The notes under the pieces: generated by a model
What the model was told of the DNA's origin: nothing
The model's input: only the letters and a program-made list of their open reading frames with translations
The model's database searches: none
Shown here: piece after piece, positions 52,840-61,322 of the stretch
How positions within the stretch are numbered: position 1 is the stretch's first letter
How the letters are laid out: each line of letters opens with the position of its first letter
Made by a program: the position numbers and the translations under genes
Assembly (NCBI GenBank): GCA_030429545.1
Contig: JAUIFF010000011.1
Span: 1-64,000, forward strand
From: Polyangia bacterium
GTDB lineage: Bacteria; Myxococcota_A; Polyangia; Nannocystales; Nannocystaceae
Length of the DNA stretch: 64,000 nucleotides
Direction of reading: 5' to 3'

Positions 52840-53847
52840 CTACCCCCCGGCGCCAAATACCTGCGTCCACATGTGCCCCCATTGCCCGCCTGGCGCATAG
52901 CCAATGCCGATGTGCTCGAACGTCGGGTTCATAATGTTGGCACAGTGACCGTCGCTGTTCATCCATTGTTCGACCGTGGCCTCGGGTGTGGCGTTGCCAG
53001 CTGCGATGTTCTCGCCCCAGGTAAAGTAGCTGTAGCCGGTCTTGGCGATCCGCTGGCCCGGCCCCTCGCCCATCAGGTTGGTGTGACTAAAAAAGTCGTT
53101 GTCGGCCATATCCTTGCTATGGGCCCGGGCGGCACACCGCAACGCCGGGTGGATCGAAAGTGCCGGGGCTGGCCCAAAGTTCCCTTCGCTCCCGCAGTTT
53201 GCCCCCTGGCTGCGATGGGCATTGACCAGCGGCAACATATCTTCTTCGCGGGTCCACCAGTCCATGGGCCAATCGGCCACGGCGTTGCAATAGGGATTGT
53301 CGGGTACGGGCGGGCCGTCGTTCCCCCCGGTTGTCGGGTCGCCCGTTGTCGGGTCGCCCGTTGTCGGGTCGCCCGTTGTCGGGTCGCCGGTCGTCGGGTC
53401 GCCGGTCGTCGGGTCACCGGTTGTCGGGTCGCCGGTCGTCGGGTCGCCGGTTGTCGGGTCTCCTGTGGTCGGGTTTCCGGTCGTCGGGTCTCCTGTGGTT
53501 GGGTCGTCGGTTGTCGGGTCGCCGGTCGTCGGGTCTTCTGTGGTCGGGTCGTCGGTTGTCGGTTCGCCGGTTGCACTCGGATCGATGGGTCCGGTGGTTT
53601 CGGTTTCCCCCTCGGAGGTGCCGTCGGTCTCTCCTCCGCTGGGCGCGGTATCCACCCCGGTCGTATCACTTGTATGTGCATCCGAACCGACCTCGGCAGC
53701 GCTCGAAGATGACAGGCTATCGCTATCGAACTCGGGAATCCCCGAATAACAGCCGGCCAGCGTGACGGCGCCAACCAAGCCGAGCGAACGCAAAAAACTG
53801 TGTGTGATGTGAACAGCTTGGGCGTTCGGGTTCCGGTGTCGTGACAT
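52840..53847 (-). CDS. CAP/SCP-domain lipoprotein with Pro-Thr-Thr-Gly-Asp linker repeats
   Basis: A 335-residue surface lipoprotein. The signal peptide ends in LAGC (Cys33). A Ser/Thr/Glu-rich stretch leads to a linker of about sixteen PTTGD-type pentapeptides (about 93-172), then the CAP domain: MLPLVNAHRSQGAN, HPALRCAARAHSKDMADNDFFSHTN, GENIAAGNATPEATVEQWMNSDGHCANIMNP, IGIGYA. The His and Glu residues of the CAP cavity are present. CAP proteins bind sterols or metals or act as hydrolases; the bacterial role is unknown. The linker should project the domain from the outer membrane. Confidence 0.93.
   Translation of the reverse strand: MSRHRNPNAQAVHITHSFLRSLGLVGAVTLAGCYSGIPEFDSDSLSSSSAAEVGSDAHTSDTTGVDTAPSGGETDGTSEGETETTGPIDPSATGEPTTDDPTTEDPTTGDPTTDDPTTGDPTTGNPTTGDPTTGDPTTGDPTTGDPTTGDPTTGDPTTGDPTTGDPTTGDPTTGGNDGPPVPDNPYCNAVADWPMDWWTREEDMLPLVNAHRSQGANCGSEGNFGPAPALSIHPALRCAARAHSKDMADNDFFSHTNLMGEGPGQRIAKTGYSYFTWGENIAAGNATPEATVEQWMNSDGHCANIMNPTFEHIGIGYAPGGQWGHMWTQVFGAGG
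53329..53572 (-). repeat. 15-bp coding repeats (PTTGD linker)
   Basis: About sixteen tandem 15-base units encode PTTGD, PTTDD, PTTED or PTTGN inside the CAP lipoprotein gene. Units at 53329-53470 are nearly identical, while those nearer 53570 have diverged. Unit number is likely to vary between strains by slippage. Confidence 0.9.
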
Positions 53848-54098
53848 GGAAGCAAGTGTACGGAGTCGTCGGCCCTGCGGTCAATCAAGCCCCGCCTCGC
53901 GCGGCTTAAAAACCTCCTATTGAGGTCCAGAGACCTCCAAAAACCGAGGGCCGGGGTCGCCAGACAACGCCAATATTCGAGCTTCGTTGTAGTCGCACAC
54001 TTTCCCATTTGAGCTCGCGACACCGTGAGCATCCCAACCCGTTCAGCTGCAATTGAAACTGTCTCAAGGGTCATATTAAAAACCCAAAGGACAGGTTC

Positions 54099-57000
54099 AT
54101 GAAATTTAAGCTCCCCCTCCTAGCGATCGGCCTCGTGGCACTCGCGGGCGCGACCCCGGCCCATGCCGCGACGGCAAAAACCTCCACCCTGACAACCAAA
54201 TATCGCAATTTTGATATCAACGGCGACAACCGGATCGAGATCAACGAGCTCGGCCATCTCTCGTTTGAAAGTGCAAGTGCAAGTATCGACACCAATGCCA
54301 AGGTCGTGTTGGTGCTGGTCGAAAAACGCCTGCTCGACCTATCGGCAACCGGTGGCAAACACAGCAAGCAGGACCTCGTTGACCGACTCAAGCGCATGCG
54401 CGGTGATCTGCGGGCCGAGGGCCTGACCCCGCGGTTTATGTGGGCCGATGTCTACCGCGGCTCCGTCCACCAGGACGGCCGCACGGTCCTGGCCCTACGC
54501 CGGGTCATGAAAGACCTCAAGGCGATGTTTCCCAAGTTTCAAGGGGCCGTGCTCGTCGGCTCCTTTCCCGAGGCGACGCTCGTGCGCCGGTGGGTGTGGA
54601 AGCGGCAAAACTGGAAGGTCACGATCGCCGGCACCGAATACAACTGCGACAGCTGCCCCAAGTCGGACTTTTTGCGGATCGTCCCCGAGATGATTTCTCA
54701 CCGTTCCGACCTCGTGCTCGCCGACCTCGATGGCAAATGGGAAAATATCTATCACGCGCAAAAAAACCTCGAGGCGATCGAAGCGATTCCCAAGCCCAAC
54801 ATGAGCTGGCTGGTCAACGGCGGAACCTTTATTAGTTTCAAATACAACCGTCGCACCGAGTCGTTTCAAGACTTCTTTTGGATCAAAGACGACAACTACC
54901 AAATCCTGCCGGGTGGCAAGGGCAATGAGCTGCGGGTGCGCACCTATACCGCGCTGCAGCACCCCGAGCTCAGCAACGCCGACAAGTCCCGTCCCAACCC
55001 GATGGCCCGACCCGATATTTTTATCTCGCGGATCAATGCCTATAACGTCGCGCGCTCACCCGACCCGAGCTTTCGAGATCGCACCAACAAGGGATTTTTG
55101 GACGCCAACGGCAAGCCGCGAACGGTCTATACCAACAGTCCGATCGACCCCAAATCCAAGCTCATTTACGATGCGGCGCTCGAGCGTGATTTGATTGTCG
55201 ACTACCTCGACCGCAACCATGCATTTCGCGTGGGCGGCAACCCGACCAATGCCCATCGGACCGCTTCGGTCAGCCACGGCGACGGCCTCGAGAGCGCATC
55301 GGGGATGAACTCGTACCTGCGCAAATCGGCGAGTAACTACAGCTCGTCGTGGGGGAAGAGCAATGCCGATGTGCGCGAGTACGTCGACTTTCTCAAACAA
55401 CCCGCGGTGCTCAAGGGAGTGATCGCCCACTCCTCGGAGTGGAACTCGTCGTTTGACAACCAGTACAACTCCTCGGGCCTCAGCCAGGACGTTGGCGGCA
55501 ACCCCTGGCGCTGGCGCAAGTCGAGCAGTGGCAACACCTATGTCCCGAGTTTCATGGAGCAGGGCGGCGCGGCCGATGCCTACCTGTACCGCACCATCTA
55601 CGAAAACGGGCTGCTCGACGACATCGGCGGGAGCCTGTTTATCCACAACGGCTGCCGCGTCAACAGCCCGGGCTATGCCGCGACCCGTCCCTACAGTAGC
55701 AAGGGCTATGCGTCGACTAGCGGCTTTCAAAATGCCGAATCGTTGATGTTGTTTACCAATGCAGTCGGCCTGGCCGCCCGGGCCAAGGTGTTCTACGACA
55801 AACCGCGGGGCATGCCCGAGGCCATGAAAACCGGACACTTTGGCGATGGCTGGGTGGCCTACTTTACCAAGGAGGCGGCCGACTCGAGCCTTAAAACCAA
55901 TGTCTCGGGCTCAAAGCGTGCATACACATGGAGTTTGCTGGGCGACTTTACCCTCAACGTCCGCGCCAAAAACGGCCTCGGGATCATCGGCGCCCGCCAA
56001 TGGCAGGTCAAGGACCTGGCCGTCCACCCCAACAACGCCTGGGTCGGGGGCTGGAACTTTGACAACGCCGCGGGCATTGTCCGCGGGACCGGGAAATTTA
56101 GTTCGACGAGCCGCGATGAATTTGTCATTACAAGTAACTGGGGCATCGGCATCCTCTACTTCGACGGCAACGAGTGGCGCAGCCGGGTCACCAAGCCCAA
56201 CAACACCTGGTTTGGCCAGTGGCGCTACAACGCCAGCAACAACTCGGGTAAGGACAAAATCCAGGGGGTCGGCGACTTCGACGGCGACGGCAAGGACGAA
56301 ATCCTCGTCACCAGCAGCTGGGGTATTGGCATTTTAAAGCGCAGCGGTTCGTCGATGACGTCGCTGGTCGCCAAACCAAAAAACACGCGCTTTGGCGAGT
56401 GGATGTACCGCTCGACCGACAAGATTGCCGGCGTGGGTGACTTCAACGGCGACGGCAAGGCCGACATTGTCGTCCGCAGCAGCTGGGGCCTGGGCATCCT
56501 CACCCGCCAGGGCAATAGCTTGACGACCGTAATGCTCAAACCCAAGGAGACCTCGCTGGGTGGCTGGAAATACCGCCCGACCGATGTCATCGAGGGGATC
56601 GGCGACACCGATGGCGACGGCAAGGACGAGATCATCATTCGCAGCACCTGGGGTATGGGCATTTTGCGGCTGCAGGGCTCGAGCATGACGGCGAGCGTGA
56701 TCAAGCCCAAGGACACCTGGTTTGGTCAGTGGCGCTACAACCCCCGCGACAATCGTGTACGTGCAATTGCCGATTTCAACGGCGACGGCAAGGACGACAT
56801 TGTCGTGACCAGCCCCTGGGGGATCGGCATCCTCAAGCGCTCGGGCAACTCGCTGACTTCGCTGGTCGCCAAACCCAAGGACACCTGGTTTGGGCAATGG
56901 CGCTACAACGCCAAAACCAACAAGGGCAGCGACGTGATTTTGGCGGCCGCCGATCTGTCGGGCAACGGCAGGGCCGAGCTTGTCCTGCGCAGCAGTTGGG

Positions 57001-57164
57001 GCACCGGGATTTTGCGGCTAGCAGGCTCCTCGTTGACAACTGTGTACGCCAAGCCCCACGGCAACCGGGTGGGCGCCTGGCACATGTCCGCGCAGCAAAA
57101 GCTCGTCGGCATCGGCAACTTCGATGGGCAGCCCGGCGACGACATCCTGTTTGAGGCCCGCTAA
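54099..57164 (+). CDS. secreted EF-hand, caspase/gingipain-like, FG-GAP beta-propeller protein
   Basis: A 1021-residue exported protein with a signal peptide (LLAIGLVALAGATPAHA). An EF-hand loop, DINGDNRIEINE, lies at 39-50. Residues about 60-630 form a large alpha/beta domain: strand GVIAH with His444 (AHSSEW) and strand SLFIHNGC with Cys519, the spacing and strand-end placement of the His/Cys dyad of clan CD (caspase/gingipain) proteases. The C-terminal 390 residues contain six full repeats of GDFDGDGKDEILVTSSWGIGIL type plus a final one, fitting a seven-bladed propeller with Ca-binding Asp loops. A GGA-containing site precedes the ATG. The protease call is inferred from motif layout. Confidence 0.82.
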   Translation: MKFKLPLLAIGLVALAGATPAHAATAKTSTLTTKYRNFDINGDNRIEINELGHLSFESASASIDTNAKVVLVLVEKRLLDLSATGGKHSKQDLVDRLKRMRGDLRAEGLTPRFMWADVYRGSVHQDGRTVLALRRVMKDLKAMFPKFQGAVLVGSFPEATLVRRWVWKRQNWKVTIAGTEYNCDSCPKSDFLRIVPEMISHRSDLVLADLDGKWENIYHAQKNLEAIEAIPKPNMSWLVNGGTFISFKYNRRTESFQDFFWIKDDNYQILPGGKGNELRVRTYTALQHPELSNADKSRPNPMARPDIFISRINAYNVARSPDPSFRDRTNKGFLDANGKPRTVYTNSPIDPKSKLIYDAALERDLIVDYLDRNHAFRVGGNPTNAHRTASVSHGDGLESASGMNSYLRKSASNYSSSWGKSNADVREYVDFLKQPAVLKGVIAHSSEWNSSFDNQYNSSGLSQDVGGNPWRWRKSSSGNTYVPSFMEQGGAADAYLYRTIYENGLLDDIGGSLFIHNGCRVNSPGYAATRPYSSKGYASTSGFQNAESLMLFTNAVGLAARAKVFYDKPRGMPEAMKTGHFGDGWVAYFTKEAADSSLKTNVSGSKRAYTWSLLGDFTLNVRAKNGLGIIGARQWQVKDLAVHPNNAWVGGWNFDNAAGIVRGTGKFSSTSRDEFVITSNWGIGILYFDGNEWRSRVTKPNNTWFGQWRYNASNNSGKDKIQGVGDFDGDGKDEILVTSSWGIGILKRSGSSMTSLVAKPKNTRFGEWMYRSTDKIAGVGDFNGDGKADIVVRSSWGLGILTRQGNSLTTVMLKPKETSLGGWKYRPTDVIEGIGDTDGDGKDEIIIRSTWGMGILRLQGSSMTASVIKPKDTWFGQWRYNPRDNRVRAIADFNGDGKDDIVVTSPWGIGILKRSGNSLTSLVAKPKDTWFGQWRYNAKTNKGSDVILAAADLSGNGRAELVLRSSWGTGILRLAGSSLTTVYAKPHGNRVGAWHMSAQQKLVGIGNFDGQPGDDILFEAR

Positions 57165-57172
57165 GCGAACGC

Positions 57173-57212
57173 AAAAAAGCGCGTCACCCAGGTCTCGGGT
57201 GACGCGTTTTTT
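57173..57212. terminator. bidirectional rho-independent terminator
   Basis: GCGTCACCC and GGGTGACGC pair around a 7-base loop, flanked by an A run on the left (57173-57178) and a T run on the right (57207-57212). It lies between the convergent propeller gene and the DUF1552 gene and can end transcripts from both sides. Confidence 0.92.
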
Positions 57213-57224
57213 ATGTCCCAAACA

Positions 57225-58640
57225 TCAGGTCAAAAGTTCACTCAACACGCCCTTGGGCAACATCGGGTCACCAAAGTCGTCGAGATAGGCATCGCCATCC
57301 TTGCGCACCCCAGCCGCGCTGGCGATGGTGTTGAGCATCTTGGCGTGGTTGGGCTCGTTGTCGCCGCTGGCCTGGATGTACTCGCCCTGCTTCAAAAACC
57401 CGTTGGCCCCACCGGCCAACACGTAGGGAATGTTCATCCGCGAGTGCGCCGGACCGTTGCCGTTGTCGTTGTACCAAACCGCGACCCCGGCATCGATCAA
57501 ACGTGTCCCATTGAGCAGCTCGACCTGTTCGAGCCGCTGCAACAAGTAGTTGAACGTGCGGGCAAACTGGATATCGACGTAGTGGTGCAGCAGGTCGGAG
57601 TTGGGAATCACATCCCCCTGCGAATCGTGGCTCAATCGACGATGGGAGATCCAGTGGTAGTTCTCCATCAACGAGTTGTCCTCGAGGTTGCGATAGCGCG
57701 TCGAACCGTCGTTGCCACTGCCGATCTGGATCGCCACCGAACGGGTGTAGCCACAGGCGACCGCGAGCACAGCGATGTCCATATGGGCGCGGGCAGCCGC
57801 GAGCACAAGCTCGCCATCATCGCTGTCGTAACCCGCCGAGGCACCTTCGAGCGCAGCCTCTTGGTCGGCGGTTAAGTTGCACATCAATGTATTTTCGAGG
57901 TCGCGAATCGAGTCAAAGTGCAGCTGCAGACGCTGTTTGTCGGCACTGCTGAGCTGGCTCGAACCCATCAGGCTGGTGAGCTGGTCGCGAACCAAATCGT
58001 TGATGCTGTTTTGCCGGGCAATCAGGTGGGCAAACTGATCGGAGTCGATGCCCATGATGGTTTGATAGGCATTGATCGGATTGTGCAAGGCGGCCCGGCG
58101 CTGGCCGGCATCGCGGTAGGAAATGCACGGCCCACCGAGCCAGCCACCAGACTTGCCCGCGTACATAAACAGCGAGTCGCGGCCCTCGGGGTTGAGCTCA
58201 CGACCAATTCGATGGTCGATCGACTCGCCGTTGGCCTCGCTGTCGCCACCTAGACCCTCCACCACGGGACCACGGGCGGTCAGCCCCTGCATGGCCCCAC
58301 GGGCATGTCCGTCGGCATAGTTGAACTCAAACATGTTGACGTTGCTGACGATCAACAGGCGGTCGAGGTAGTCGACCAACTCGCCAACGGCCCGGCCTTG
58401 CACGGTTTCGGGGGTCAACGCCCCGTGCTGGGTCGGCCAAAAGCGTTCGGGCTCCATCCCAATTTCCTGGGTGTTTTGGGCCGCGGCGGCCCCGTTGGCC
58501 TGGCGAAAGAAGATCGCAAACGGGTCAGCCCCACCATCGTCGGCGGCGGTGGCCTTGCGCGGGCGCAGACCCTCTAAAAATGGCAGTGCCAAGGCAACGC
58601 CCCCGGCTCCTTTGAGAATATGACGGCGACGGATTTTCAT
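57225..58640 (-). CDS. DUF1552 protein with Tat signal
   Basis: A 471-residue exported protein. RRRHILKGAGGVALALPFLEG is a twin-arginine signal, so it is probably folded before export. The body matches DUF1552: FFRQANGAAAAQNTQEIGMEPERFWP in pieces, LIVSNVNMFEFNYADGHARGAMQGLT, GESIDHRIGREL, YHWISHRRLSH, DAGVAVWYNDNGNGPAHSRMNIPYVLAGGANGFLKQG and a closing LPKGVLSELLT. DUF1552 proteins are fold relatives of sulfatase/alkaline phosphatase-type enzymes in planctomycetes and myxobacteria; activity is unknown. It is coupled to the upstream DUF1592 gene (overlap of four bases). Confidence 0.92.
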   Translation of the reverse strand: MKIRRRHILKGAGGVALALPFLEGLRPRKATAADDGGADPFAIFFRQANGAAAAQNTQEIGMEPERFWPTQHGALTPETVQGRAVGELVDYLDRLLIVSNVNMFEFNYADGHARGAMQGLTARGPVVEGLGGDSEANGESIDHRIGRELNPEGRDSLFMYAGKSGGWLGGPCISYRDAGQRRAALHNPINAYQTIMGIDSDQFAHLIARQNSINDLVRDQLTSLMGSSQLSSADKQRLQLHFDSIRDLENTLMCNLTADQEAALEGASAGYDSDDGELVLAAARAHMDIAVLAVACGYTRSVAIQIGSGNDGSTRYRNLEDNSLMENYHWISHRRLSHDSQGDVIPNSDLLHHYVDIQFARTFNYLLQRLEQVELLNGTRLIDAGVAVWYNDNGNGPAHSRMNIPYVLAGGANGFLKQGEYIQASGDNEPNHAKMLNTIASAAGVRKDGDAYLDDFGDPMLPKGVLSELLT

Positions 58641-60421
58641 GGCGACAACTCCTCGGTAGCGCGGCTGAGGAACGGTGTGGATACAACGAGTTCGACCAGC
58701 ATGTCCTGGATCGATTGGTTTTGTTCGTGGCTAGTCGCGCCTAGGCGCTTGACCAACGGGCGGTCGGCGTATTCGTAGGGGCGGCCCATGGCAAACTCGA
58801 GCCAGTGGCGCAGGTAACACTCGTGCACCGCCGGGGAGCCGGCCAAAATCTGGGCGAGCTCCACCGCGTTTTGGACGGTCGGGCGCTCGCCGTCGGGCAA
58901 CAACACACTTGCTGATGCATCGACTGGTTGGCCGTTGTCGAGGGTGCGGTAGGCCCCGACCGCATCGTAGTTTTCAAACGCAAACCCGTAGGGGTTGATC
59001 AACGGTGTATGGCAATCGGCACAGGCACTGCCCTCCTGCTCGGTATGTCCCTCGACCCGCTGGCGGTTGGTCTGACTTTCGTCGAGCGGGGGCAATGGGG
59101 GCACGTTGTCGGGCGGTGCGGCGATCGTCAGGCACGACATCCGCTTGGCCAAAAACACCCCGCGATGGATCGGGTCGGGGTTGACCGACGAGGAATTGGC
59201 CGCCAAAAATCCGATTTGGGTAAAGATCCCAGCCCGGGTCGCGGCATCGAGTTCGGCCTCGACAAAGTTGTTGTCGTAGGCACCCTCGAGCCCGTAGATC
59301 GCCGCCAAGTCGGCATTGACGAAGGTCGTTGTCGAGGTCAGGAGGTCGCTAAAGCTACCCTCGCGGGCAATCATGACCTCCTGCAAAAACGCGTCGTGCT
59401 CGGCGATCGCGTAGCTACCGAGGTCGTCCGAGATGTCCGGGAAAAACACATCCGAAGGTGCGATCGAGAGGAACTTTTCGACCTCGAGCAACTGGTGGTG
59501 GTAGTCGAGGACGACCTCCTGCGCACGGATGTCTGTCAGCATGCGGCGAGCCTGGTCTTCGACTGCGACCGGGTCGGTCAACATTCCGGCCTCGGCCGCG
59601 GCAAACAGCTCTTCGTCGGGCATCGAGTCCCACAAGAAGTAGGACATGCGCTGGGCAACTTCCCAGCTGTTGAGCGGGATGACCTCATCGGCGATCTCAG
59701 TGCTCAGCTCAATCCGGTATAAAAACAGCGGCGACTGTAAAACTGTCTCAATGACCATCCTCGCGCCGGCTTGAAACTCGTCGCTGAGGTCGGGGTAGAG
59801 TTCGAGGGCGCCGGTAAACAGGCCGACGAGGGTCTGCACCTCGGCGTCGGTCGGCGGGCGGCGAAAGGCTCTTTTGCCGAACTCGCGGGCAAAGGTTTCG
59901 CGGCGGGCCACCGGGTCGCCACCGTCGGGGGGAAACAGCTCCGCAGTGATCTGGGGGTCGGAGGTCACAAGTTCAGCAACATCGGCAGCTGCCCGCTGGT
60001 AGCCGCTCCACAGCGCCTGGTCGACTTCGAGGGACAGGGCGTTGTTGTCGAAGATGAAACCGCTGACCTTGGGGTCCGAACGAAACTGTTCGGAAAAACC
60101 TGTCTCTTGGCTCAAGTTAAACAGATCGCGGACGGTGTGCTCCCACTGTTTGTGGGTGAGCCGGTAAAACCGCGGAGACGGGACTGGCAGCTCGGCCTGG
60201 TCGCCCCCGGTGTCGGTACCGTCCGTGCCGGCGGTACCTTCGGTCCCGGCTGTGGCCTCGGTCGCGGACCCCTCGGTCTCGCCAACCGTCGCCACGGTGC
60301 CACCCGTACCCGACTCCGTGGCCGTATCTTCGGCGCCGCCATAGCAGCCCGGTGCAAGCAAAACCGCAACGGCTACCAGGGGTAACCAAAGCGGAGTAGG
60401 TGGAGGACGCCTCGCCGACAT
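58637..60421 (-). CDS. DUF1592/DUF1588/DUF1585 lipoprotein with CxxCH motif
   Basis: A 594-residue lipoprotein (lipobox APGC, about Cys25) with a Thr/Gly/Glu-rich linker. The body has the DUF1587/1595/1592/1588/1585 domain series: PRFYRLTHKQWEHTVRDLF, RETFAREFGKRAFRRPPTDAEV, RIELSTEIADEVIPLNSWEVAQRMSYFLWDSMPDEEL, GIFTQIGFLAANSSSVNPDPIHRGVFLAKRMSCL, and CADCHTPLINPYGFAFENYDAVG. CADCH is a c-type heme-binding motif. The ATG at 60421 gives a proper lipoprotein start. Its stop overlaps the DUF1552 start, and this pair is a conserved module in these phyla, of unknown substrate. Confidence 0.92.
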   Translation of the reverse strand: MSARRPPPTPLWLPLVAVAVLLAPGCYGGAEDTATESGTGGTVATVGETEGSATEATAGTEGTAGTDGTDTGGDQAELPVPSPRFYRLTHKQWEHTVRDLFNLSQETGFSEQFRSDPKVSGFIFDNNALSLEVDQALWSGYQRAAADVAELVTSDPQITAELFPPDGGDPVARRETFAREFGKRAFRRPPTDAEVQTLVGLFTGALELYPDLSDEFQAGARMVIETVLQSPLFLYRIELSTEIADEVIPLNSWEVAQRMSYFLWDSMPDEELFAAAEAGMLTDPVAVEDQARRMLTDIRAQEVVLDYHHQLLEVEKFLSIAPSDVFFPDISDDLGSYAIAEHDAFLQEVMIAREGSFSDLLTSTTTFVNADLAAIYGLEGAYDNNFVEAELDAATRAGIFTQIGFLAANSSSVNPDPIHRGVFLAKRMSCLTIAAPPDNVPPLPPLDESQTNRQRVEGHTEQEGSACADCHTPLINPYGFAFENYDAVGAYRTLDNGQPVDASASVLLPDGERPTVQNAVELAQILAGSPAVHECYLRHWLEFAMGRPYEYADRPLVKRLGATSHEQNQSIQDMLVELVVSTPFLSRATEELSP

Positions 60422-60691
60422 ACCCCGAGGGTACGACGACCTGTGCAAATGCCGCAATCGTTGTTCTTGCCACAAAGTGCGCATTGCTTGATGTTTGGCC
60501 GCAAACGGGCCGAGCGGGCTCGCCAGCACCTGCGAGAGGTTTGTCGGTGACGATTACCCCCGCTACGGGTTGGTGATGTTGGCTCGAGGCGACACTCGCA
60601 GGTCTTGCGCACCGGCGCAGTGGCCGGTTTGCATTCTAATTGTATGCGCACACGATCGACCTCTGCATCTGCACCGTGGTCGTCAAACACC

Positions 60692-61321
60692 CTAGGCTGG
60701 CTGATTGACGGGTGCGGTCGTCGGCTGCACCGGCTGCACCGGCTGCCCACCACTCGGTGGCTGGGCCTCCTGCGCAGGCGCGGGCGCGGGCGGTGATGTC
60801 TGCAGGGGTGGTGGCTGCGACCCCCCGCAAATTTTTGAGCCCAGGCGACAGCCCCGGACCTTGAGCGATCCCAAGACTTCGTCGACACGCGCCTGGTAGG
60901 TGGCCGAGTGCTCGGCATCGCCAGCGAGTTGGACGACGGTGCGATACTCGTCGGTCACAAACAACACCGCGATGTAGAACTTTTGCTCGTCGGTTCCCGG
61001 CGGCACGTAGTTGAAATCGAGCCGGGTGCCAACCTTGCCGTTTTTGCTTTTGACCGCGCGCTGACCAACGAGCGTGTACCCGCGCATGCCGAGCTTCTTG
61101 ACGAGATCCTCGGCCCAAAAAGCCTGGGTGCCGCCCCGCATGTTGGCAAACGTCCGCACACTCAGGCCGACGTGGTCGTGGGCCTTCATCCGGGTATGAC
61201 GGCTGTAGTCCTGAACCTCGACAAAGCCGGATGGCGGTTTGATCGAAAATGGTGCACATGCACTGAGCAAGCCGGCGCACACCAGGGCAGACAACGAAAA
61301 CCTAAATGATTGTTTATACAT
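60692..61321 (-). CDS. unknown lipoprotein with Pro/Gln-rich tail
   Basis: A 209-residue lipoprotein: LVCAGLLSACAPF gives a clear lipobox. The core (FVEVQDYSRHTRMKAHDHVGLSVRTFANMRGG, RAVKSKNGKVGTRLDFNYVPPG, FYIAVLFVTDEYRTVVQLAGD) looks like a small alpha/beta fold of a type seen in envelope-stress lipoproteins, but I do not recognise the family. The last 45 residues are Pro/Gln/Ala-rich. The ATG at 61321 is chosen because it starts just after the DUF4349 gene stop (61323), implying co-transcription. Confidence 0.8.
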   Translation of the reverse strand: MYKQSFRFSLSALVCAGLLSACAPFSIKPPSGFVEVQDYSRHTRMKAHDHVGLSVRTFANMRGGTQAFWAEDLVKKLGMRGYTLVGQRAVKSKNGKVGTRLDFNYVPPGTDEQKFYIAVLFVTDEYRTVVQLAGDAEHSATYQARVDEVLGSLKVRGCRLGSKICGGSQPPPLQTSPPAPAPAQEAQPPSGGQPVQPVQPTTAPVNQPA

Positions 61322-61322
61322 G

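Noticed and set aside
53329..53572. CRISPR-like array in the CAP lipoprotein gene
   Set aside because: The units are 15 bases without spacers and keep the reading frame, so they are a protein linker.
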